This document shows positions 59,050 through 64,000 of a stretch of 64,000 bases of DNA, one piece after another. A program made the position numbers and the translations under genes. The notes below the pieces were generated by a model. That model made no database searches and had not been told where the DNA came from. It saw only the letters and a program-made list of their open reading frames with translations. The stretch comes from an uncultured Bacteroidales bacterium. Its GTDB lineage: Bacteria; Bacteroidota; Bacteroidia; Bacteroidales; UBA932. Every line of letters starts with the position of its first letter. Positions within the stretch are counted from its first letter, which is position 1. The DNA lies in assembly GCA_944326385.1 (NCBI GenBank), contig CALVDT010000063.1, positions 1-64,000 on the forward strand. Reading direction: 5' to 3'.

Positions 59050-59976
59050 TTACCTGGTATTTTTGATGTTTTTGGAATACAGCCCGTCTATGATCCCGTC
59101 GGCAAGTCCGATGACAGGAACATATATGTACGTGGCTTCCGTGATGCCGGCTATGGTCAGGAATATCCTGCCTGCCGGCACTATCACGTCTGCCCGGTCA
59201 GGTTTCAATGCATATTCCTCCATGCGTTCTTCCACGCTCATGTCTTTCAGTTTGTCATAAAGTTCCTGAAGGGATTGTACGGTCATCCTGGAATAACGGC
59301 TGTCACGGCCCTTGACCAGTTTGATGAGCTTGTTTATATTGCCGCCTGAGCCGATGATGTTTATGCCGGGGTAGGAGAGAGCGAGGTCCCTCATGTCCTT
59401 GGACAGCCTGCCCCATTCGCTTTCGGGCACTGCTTCGTTCAGGATGCGGACGGTCCCGATATTGTACGAGCGCGAGCATACCAGTTCTCCGTCTGCCAGA
59501 AGGTTGATTTCCGTGCTGCCTCCTCCGACATCCACGTACATGAAGTTGCCTTTGCGGCCTTTCATGTATTCTATATGGTTGTTGTATATCATTCTGGCTT
59601 CTTCCTGGCCGTCGATGATATCTATCCTGATGCCGGTTTTCTTTTCGATGGCCCTTATGATTTCAGGTCCGTTATCGGCATCCCTCATGGCAGATGTCGC
59701 ACATGCCCTGTAGTCGGAGACATCGTATATCTTCATGAGATTCCTGTAAGCCTTCATCAGTCTTATCATGTTCTTCTCCTTCTTTTCCGAGATCCTTCCT
59801 GAAGTGAACACGTCGAAGCCGAGCCTCAGAGGAACGCGCAGCAGGAGTACCTTGCTGAAATGTGGCGTCTCGGGGCTTTCAAGCTGCTTGATCAGAAGCC
59901 TTACCGCATTTGACCCTATGTCTATTGCAGCATATGTCACTGCATTCTCCCTGTAATTTGCGAATTCTTCTTCCAT
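59050..59976 (-). CDS. Ppx/GppA family exopolyphosphatase-like phosphatase
   Basis: A 308-residue ASKHA-fold phosphatase. YAAIDIGSNAVRLLI near 15-29 is the first phosphate-binding motif, KGRKGNFMYVDVGGGSTEI near 135-153 the second, and INIIGSGGNINKLIK near 210 the third. It is the short form, lacking the C-terminal HD region of E. coli Ppx. Located after ppk1, it would hydrolyse polyphosphate or pppGpp. A palindromic repeat lies in the 132 bases between it and ppk1, so they may be controlled separately. Confidence 0.92.
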   Translation of the reverse strand: MEEEFANYRENAVTYAAIDIGSNAVRLLIKQLESPETPHFSKVLLLRVPLRLGFDVFTSGRISEKKEKNMIRLMKAYRNLMKIYDVSDYRACATSAMRDADNGPEIIRAIEKKTGIRIDIIDGQEEARMIYNNHIEYMKGRKGNFMYVDVGGGSTEINLLADGELVCSRSYNIGTVRILNEAVPESEWGRLSKDMRDLALSYPGINIIGSGGNINKLIKLVKGRDSRYSRMTVQSLQELYDKLKDMSVEERMEEYALKPDRADVIVPAGRIFLTIAGITEATYIYVPVIGLADGIIDGLYSKNIKNTR

Positions 59977-60025
59977 ATATTTCTTGTTTTTGCTTCAATA
60001 TCGTGATTATTTAATGCGGAACATT

Positions 60026-60100
60026 GTCAGACAGGTTGATGCGGGCACTGTTGACCTGCGGAGCAGGTTGTAATCCTGTGCCCGCATCAACCTGTCTGAC
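60026..60100. repeat. Palindromic repeat, family member 2
   Basis: Perfect 23-base arms at 60026-60048 and 60078-60100 enclose a 29-base centre, itself with a small hairpin (ACCTGC at 60053 and GCAGGT at 60063). The core blocks GCGGGCAC, GTTGAC, CGGAG, TTGTA and TGTGC (60041, 60050, 60059, 60068, 60077) are shared with the copy at 38758-38836. It lies between ppk1 and ppx. Confidence 0.8.
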
Positions 60101-60108
60101 ACCATCTG

Positions 60109-62169
60109 TTACCTGTTCTCATTATAATAATCATACAACTCCTCCTGCGACCCCCTCTCAAGCGGATTCTCGCATCTCCACGGCAGATTCTCTCCCGAAC
60201 CATCCACCAGACGCCCCTGCCGCTCATCCCTCAAGCCGTACTCCACAATCCTCTTCATCTCAAGCTTGAGCGTCGGATCATAGACCGGAGCCACAACCTC
60301 TATCCTGTTGTCCAGATTCCTCGGCATCCAGTCAGCCGAACCAATGAAGACCTTCTCCACTCCGCCTCCGGCGAATATGAATATCCTCGAATGCTCGAGA
60401 TACCTGTCAATGATGGCGCATACCCTCATATGGCAGTCCTCCGGCAACTCCTTTGTGACCAGCGAACAGTTCCCCCTGACCAAAAGATCCACATCCACTC
60501 CGGCCCTGGCCGCTTCGTACAGTTTCGCGACCATCGTCTCATCCGTGATATGGTTGATCTTGACCTTGATATATGCAGGTTTTCCGGCCTTCCTGTTCTT
60601 GATTTCAGCATTGATAAGACTTAGGAATTTCTTTTTCATCCCGTTAGGCGAGACAAGCAGCTCTTTGAACTGCACCGGTATGTACGGCTTCTCGATGAAC
60701 GAGAACAGCATGTCCACATCTGAAGTTATCCGCTGCGATGCAGTCATGATGATGCAGTCCGTGTAGCTTCTGGCGTTCCCCTCATGGAAATTCCCGGTGC
60801 TTACACACGCGATGTCAGGACCTTTCTTCATCCCTATGTGCACGACCTTCGAGTGGATTTTAAGGCCTTCGACTCCGAATATGACCTTTACTCCGGCATC
60901 CTGGAGTTTCTGGGCCCATACCATGTTCGATTCCTCATCGAATCTCGCGAGCAGTTCTATCACTGCAGTCACTTTCTTTCCGTTCCTGGCGGCACCGATA
61001 AGTGCCTTGATGACTTTCGAATCCTTTGCCAGCCTGTACAAAGTGATCTTGATGCTTTTGACATTGCTGTTCAAAGCGGCTTCATGCAGCAGGCCAATGA
61101 AAGTCGAGAAGCTGTGGTACGGTACATGAAGAAACCTGTCCTGCTCCTTTATTCTCTGAAGGATATTCCCCGACTCCTGGAAAACAGTCTGTATGATCTG
61201 AGGCATCGGCTTGTATTTCAGGTCTTTCCTGCCGCAGTCAGGAAATTTCATCAGATCCTTGTGGTTCTGGTATCTGCCGCCCTGCATCACAGTGTCGCTC
61301 AGTCCCAGGTCCAGTTTGCCAAGCACTCTTTTAAGCAGATCCTGAGGCATCATACTGTCGTACACTACTCTCAATGCTTCACCTTTTTTCCTTGTTTTCA
61401 GACCTTTGGATATCTTCTGGAGAATGCCGTTCCTCTGGTCGTCATCGATTTCCATTTCAGCGTCCCTGGTGAATTTGAACGCATACGACTCAAATGACGT
61501 ATAGCCTGAGCCTGCGAATATCTTCGGCATGGAGCATCTTACCACATCATCAAGATACATTATATAGCTTTTCCCGTCCTTGTCAGGCAGCCTGACGAAC
61601 CGTCCGCAGTTCTGTACCGGCAGTTCGAAGAAAGCGTATTCATATGCGTGGCCTCCCGTCGATGTCGTCTTCACCGCCCTGACGGCAAGATATATGCTCT
61701 GGTCTGACTCGTAGTCCAGATGCTTTACCGAGGCGAACCTGACGGGAACTATCAGACCGTCGATCTTTTCCGAATAATATGAATGTATGAACCCGAGCTG
61801 ATCTTCCGTAACTTCCTTGTCCGATATGATGAATATGTTCTCATTCCTGAGATCATCATATACCTTATGGACACCTTCCTCGTATTCTTTCTGGTATACG
61901 GCATTCAGCTTCGAAATCTGCCTGACGACAGATTTGGCCTTTGCTGCTTCCTTTGCGCCCTGTTTTCCGTCCCATTCGGCTATTCTGGCCTGTGATGCGA
62001 CCCGGACGCGGAAAAACTCATCGAGATTGTTCGAGTATATACCGAGAAACGACAGCCGTTCCAGCAGCGGGACATTCTCCCTGCAAGCCTCCTGGAGGAC
62101 TCTGCGGTTGAAGTACAGCCAGCTGATGTCTCTTTCTACATACGGAATTTTCTTGTTCTTGGTAGCCAT
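60109..62169 (-). CDS. ppk1: Polyphosphate kinase 1
   Basis: A 686-residue enzyme that reversibly makes polyphosphate from ATP. The start YVERDISWLYFNRRVLQEA is typical of PPK1. HSKVVHIGMKKG near 432 and CVSTGNFHEGNARSYTD near 450 form the first PLD-like site with the autophosphorylated His. DRYLEHSRIFIFAGG near 585 and IGSADWMPRNLDNRIEV form the second. Length fits PPK1. The neighbouring ppx-like gene makes this the familiar synthesis/degradation pair. Confidence 0.95.
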   Translation of the reverse strand: MATKNKKIPYVERDISWLYFNRRVLQEACRENVPLLERLSFLGIYSNNLDEFFRVRVASQARIAEWDGKQGAKEAAKAKSVVRQISKLNAVYQKEYEEGVHKVYDDLRNENIFIISDKEVTEDQLGFIHSYYSEKIDGLIVPVRFASVKHLDYESDQSIYLAVRAVKTTSTGGHAYEYAFFELPVQNCGRFVRLPDKDGKSYIMYLDDVVRCSMPKIFAGSGYTSFESYAFKFTRDAEMEIDDDQRNGILQKISKGLKTRKKGEALRVVYDSMMPQDLLKRVLGKLDLGLSDTVMQGGRYQNHKDLMKFPDCGRKDLKYKPMPQIIQTVFQESGNILQRIKEQDRFLHVPYHSFSTFIGLLHEAALNSNVKSIKITLYRLAKDSKVIKALIGAARNGKKVTAVIELLARFDEESNMVWAQKLQDAGVKVIFGVEGLKIHSKVVHIGMKKGPDIACVSTGNFHEGNARSYTDCIIMTASQRITSDVDMLFSFIEKPYIPVQFKELLVSPNGMKKKFLSLINAEIKNRKAGKPAYIKVKINHITDETMVAKLYEAARAGVDVDLLVRGNCSLVTKELPEDCHMRVCAIIDRYLEHSRIFIFAGGGVEKVFIGSADWMPRNLDNRIEVVAPVYDPTLKLEMKRIVEYGLRDERQGRLVDGSGENLPWRCENPLERGSQEELYDYYNENR

Positions 62170-62239
62170 ATAGTCAAGTATTCATAGTTAATCCTGTAAA
62201 TTAAGGAAAATTCCGTTAACAAATTATTAAAAAAGGAAA

Positions 62240-62812
62240 TTATTGCGAACAGGACATGCCGATATCGAAGGCGCGCAGGTTGGTCTCCACCATCTGGGGG
62301 CCTTTTCTTCCGAACACGTTCACGATACTTTCCTTCAGCTGTTCAGGTGTCAGTATGCCGAAATGTCCCGAAGCCGCTCCAAGGAGAATCATGTTGGCTG
62401 ATTTCGGCATGGAATTCTCTCTGGCGAGCCTTTCGATATCGATGCCGGTCACTCTTGGAAGCGCCTCATAGGCGGATTTCACAGCTTCTTCAGGGTATTC
62501 CGGAATATTCCTGAAAGGAGCGGTCGAGGTGACGATATATCCGTCCTTGGCCAGGAACGGAAGATACCTCAGAGCCTCCATCGGTTCCATGGACAGTATC
62601 ATGTCAGCGGAGCCGCTCGGCAGAAGATCCGAGTATATGGTCGAATCTGACAGTCTCAGTCCTGATTCCACTTCACCGCCTCTCTGGCTCATGCCATGCA
62701 CTTCTGCCTGTTTCAACTGCAGGCCGGCCTTTACCGCTGCGTCTCCTATTACTGTAGCAATGGACAATATCCCTTGTCCGCCAACGCCTGATAGTATTAT
62801 GTCGTATTTCAT
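62240..62812 (-). CDS. iorB: Indolepyruvate ferredoxin oxidoreductase, beta subunit
   Basis: A 190-residue gamma-domain-type subunit of 2-oxoacid:ferredoxin oxidoreductases. DIILSGVGGQGILSIATVIG near 4-23 is the conserved start, QLKQAEVHGMSQRGGEVESGLR near 34 follows, and ANMILLGAASG lies near 137. Together with IorA it oxidises arylpyruvates to aryl-acetyl-CoA with ferredoxin as acceptor. It starts nine bases after iorA, so the two form an operon. Confidence 0.92.
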   Translation of the reverse strand: MKYDIILSGVGGQGILSIATVIGDAAVKAGLQLKQAEVHGMSQRGGEVESGLRLSDSTIYSDLLPSGSADMILSMEPMEALRYLPFLAKDGYIVTSTAPFRNIPEYPEEAVKSAYEALPRVTGIDIERLARENSMPKSANMILLGAASGHFGILTPEQLKESIVNVFGRKGPQMVETNLRAFDIGMSCSQ

Positions 62813-62821
62813 CGTATTCCT

Positions 62822-64000
62822 TTATTTTGGATTCTTACGGGTCTTTCTGGACAATGTCTGCATACATTCTCTTCTCGGGATGATGACCGAGACCCCTTCA
62901 TGGTCAATCTCTTCCCTGATGACGGCTGTTATGCTTTCCATGTTCTTCTGGAGAGGCACCACCACCCTGACATGTTCCGGTTCCACCCCGAGGGCAATGC
63001 AGATGGCTTCGAATTTGTTTGTGCCGGCAGAGTCCTGGCCTCCGGTCATGGCTGTGGTCAGATTGTCCGAAATGACTACAGTGATGTTCGAGCGGTCGTT
63101 GACGGCATCCAGAAGGCCTGTCATCCCGCTATGAGTGAATGTCGAGTCTCCTATGACGGCAACGGCAGGGTGCAATCCGGCATCGGCTGCTCCTTTAGCC
63201 ATCGTGATGGATGCACCCATGTCCACGCAGCTGTCTATTGCGCAGAACGGAGGAAGCGCCCCGAGCGTATAGCACCCTATGTCAGCGAACACTCTTGCGT
63301 CCGGATAGTCTGCCAGGACTTTGTTCAAAGCGATGTAGACATCTCTGTGGCCGCAGCCCTGACATAATGCAGGCGGTCTCGGGGCGATCCCCTGAGGTTT
63401 GGCGTAGAACTGCACCGGTTCATGTCCGAGAGCCCTTGCCACGATGTCCGGATTCAGTTCACCTGTACGGGGCAGATCTCCGGAGAGTTTGCCGAGAATG
63501 CTGTATCCTGCTCCGGTCAAAGCCTTCACCTGTTCTTCGATAAACGGCTGTCCGTCCTCGACGACAAGTATTGACTTGCATGAATCTGCCAGAGCCTTGA
63601 CTTTCTGCCCCGGAAGGGGATATTGGGAAACCTTCAATACCGGGATCCCGTTTTCTGCAGCCTTGTTTTCCATCACGTAATTGTAGCCGGTCCCGCTGGC
63701 GATTATCCCGAGTCTTGCCTGTCTCCCGTCCGCATGGCTCACCAGAGTGAAAGGGGAGCTTTCCGACAATTCCTGCAGATGGGCCTGCATGGCAGTGAGC
63801 CTGTCGTTCTTCCTCCTTGCATTGGCCGGAAGAAGAACCCAGGACGAAGGATCATCGGCAGGCTGGAGATGCTGATCACGCACGGTCCCTGCCACTCTGA
63901 CGGCGGCTCTGGAATGGGCAAGTCTGGTGGTAAGTCGCATCAGGACAGGAAGTTTCTCTTTTTCTGACAGGGCAAAAGCATAATCCATCATATCGTAAGC
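62822..64000 (-). CDS. iorA: Indolepyruvate ferredoxin oxidoreductase, alpha subunit (5' end outside the window)
   Basis: The frame is open to the right edge, so the N-terminal part is missing; about 392 codons are visible. They cover the end of the pyrimidine-binding domain and the TPP domain with PALCQGCGHRDVYIALNK, VFADIGCYTLGALPPF and MGASITMAKGAADAGLHPAV (including the GDS-containing AVIGDSTFTHSG segment). It ends soon after IIPRRECMQT, without the 4Fe-4S ferredoxin domain that closes many IorA proteins. Together with iorB it would catabolise aromatic amino acids. Confidence 0.9.
   Translation of the reverse strand, partial: AYDMMDYAFALSEKEKLPVLMRLTTRLAHSRAAVRVAGTVRDQHLQPADDPSSWVLLPANARRKNDRLTAMQAHLQELSESSPFTLVSHADGRQARLGIIASGTGYNYVMENKAAENGIPVLKVSQYPLPGQKVKALADSCKSILVVEDGQPFIEEQVKALTGAGYSILGKLSGDLPRTGELNPDIVARALGHEPVQFYAKPQGIAPRPPALCQGCGHRDVYIALNKVLADYPDARVFADIGCYTLGALPPFCAIDSCVDMGASITMAKGAADAGLHPAVAVIGDSTFTHSGMTGLLDAVNDRSNITVVISDNLTTAMTGGQDSAGTNKFEAICIALGVEPEHVRVVVPLQKNMESITAVIREEIDHEGVSVIIPRRECMQTLSRKTRKNPK

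Noticed and set aside
1..64000. CRISPR arrays, tRNA or rRNA genes, prophage or conjugative modules
   Set aside because: No regularly spaced repeats, cloverleaf-like sequence, rRNA sequence or phage and transfer genes were seen; intergenic gaps are all under 300 bases.

Overview
The window is chromosomal DNA from a member of the Bacteroidales (Bacteroidota), about half GC. Three things point there. Many genes carry the Bacteroidota promoter signature (TTTG, 19 to 21 bases, then TAnnTTTG), often only a few bases before the start codon. Shine-Dalgarno sites are mostly absent. The gene content is typical of the group: a BT_3928-type protein, a phosphotransferase fused to a RapZ C-terminal domain, an exbB-X-exbD-exbD cluster, PepSY-like proteins and a putative_porin. 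Species cannot be assigned from the sequence alone. The window is mostly housekeeping DNA, densely packed and with no gene-free gap over 300 bases. No rRNA, tRNA, CRISPR array or prophage was seen. The only insertion sequence is the end of an IS30-like element at the left edge.

Layout. 1-6.6 kb (+): IS30 remnant, ridA, a large unknown membrane-anchored protein, an acyl-CoA synthetase-like enzyme, dCMP deaminase and a C-terminal processing protease. 6.6-18.2 kb (-): a TonB-C-like protein, udk, asnS, alkaline phosphatase, the exbB/exbD operon, ansA, tatD, dprA, queA and a NUDIX hydrolase. 18.3-26 kb: pyrE, a START-like protein, an rRNA methyltransferase and a TPR protein (+); a bile-acid-symporter-family transporter (-); an M13 peptidase and an FtsX-like permease (+). 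26-31.9 kb (-): an MltF-like transglycosylase, a putative porin, then nicotinamidase and nicotinate phosphoribosyltransferase (NAD salvage). 32-34.2 kb (+): an AmgK-like kinase fused to RapZ-C, followed by a MurU-like nucleotidyltransferase, probably for cell-wall sugar recycling. 34-41 kb: CPBP protease, sugar nucleotidyltransferase, divIC-like, purB, folP, tmk, BT_3928-type protein and rpmH. rpmH encodes a 50-residue protein. 41-47.6 kb: rsmG, an ECF sigma factor and polA (-), then a two-component system with a PepSY-like secreted protein (+). 47.7-57.6 kb (-): LolC-like permease, rbfA, tyrS, a degenerate acyl carrier protein, a GntR/permease/ABC operon with a clear operator, a thiE2-thi4-thiE thiamine cluster and a UvrA2-like protein. 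57.8-64 kb: a GNAT protein (+), then ppx, ppk1, iorB and the 3' part of iorA (-).

The observations most worth following up are these. (1) A dispersed palindromic repeat family has two copies, at 38758-38836 and 60026-60100; they share a spaced core and their arms remain self-complementary. (2) An AmgK-like kinase is fused to the GlcN6P-sensing type RapZ C-terminal domain and coupled to a MurU-like gene. (3) A stand-alone ACP-like protein has Asn where the phosphopantetheine-accepting Ser belongs. (4) A self-regulated GntR/ABC operon has a palindrome placed at its start site. (5) Thiamine thiazole synthesis runs through a His-type Thi4, with no visible TPP riboswitch. Functions come from recognising protein families by eye. 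No database search was possible.
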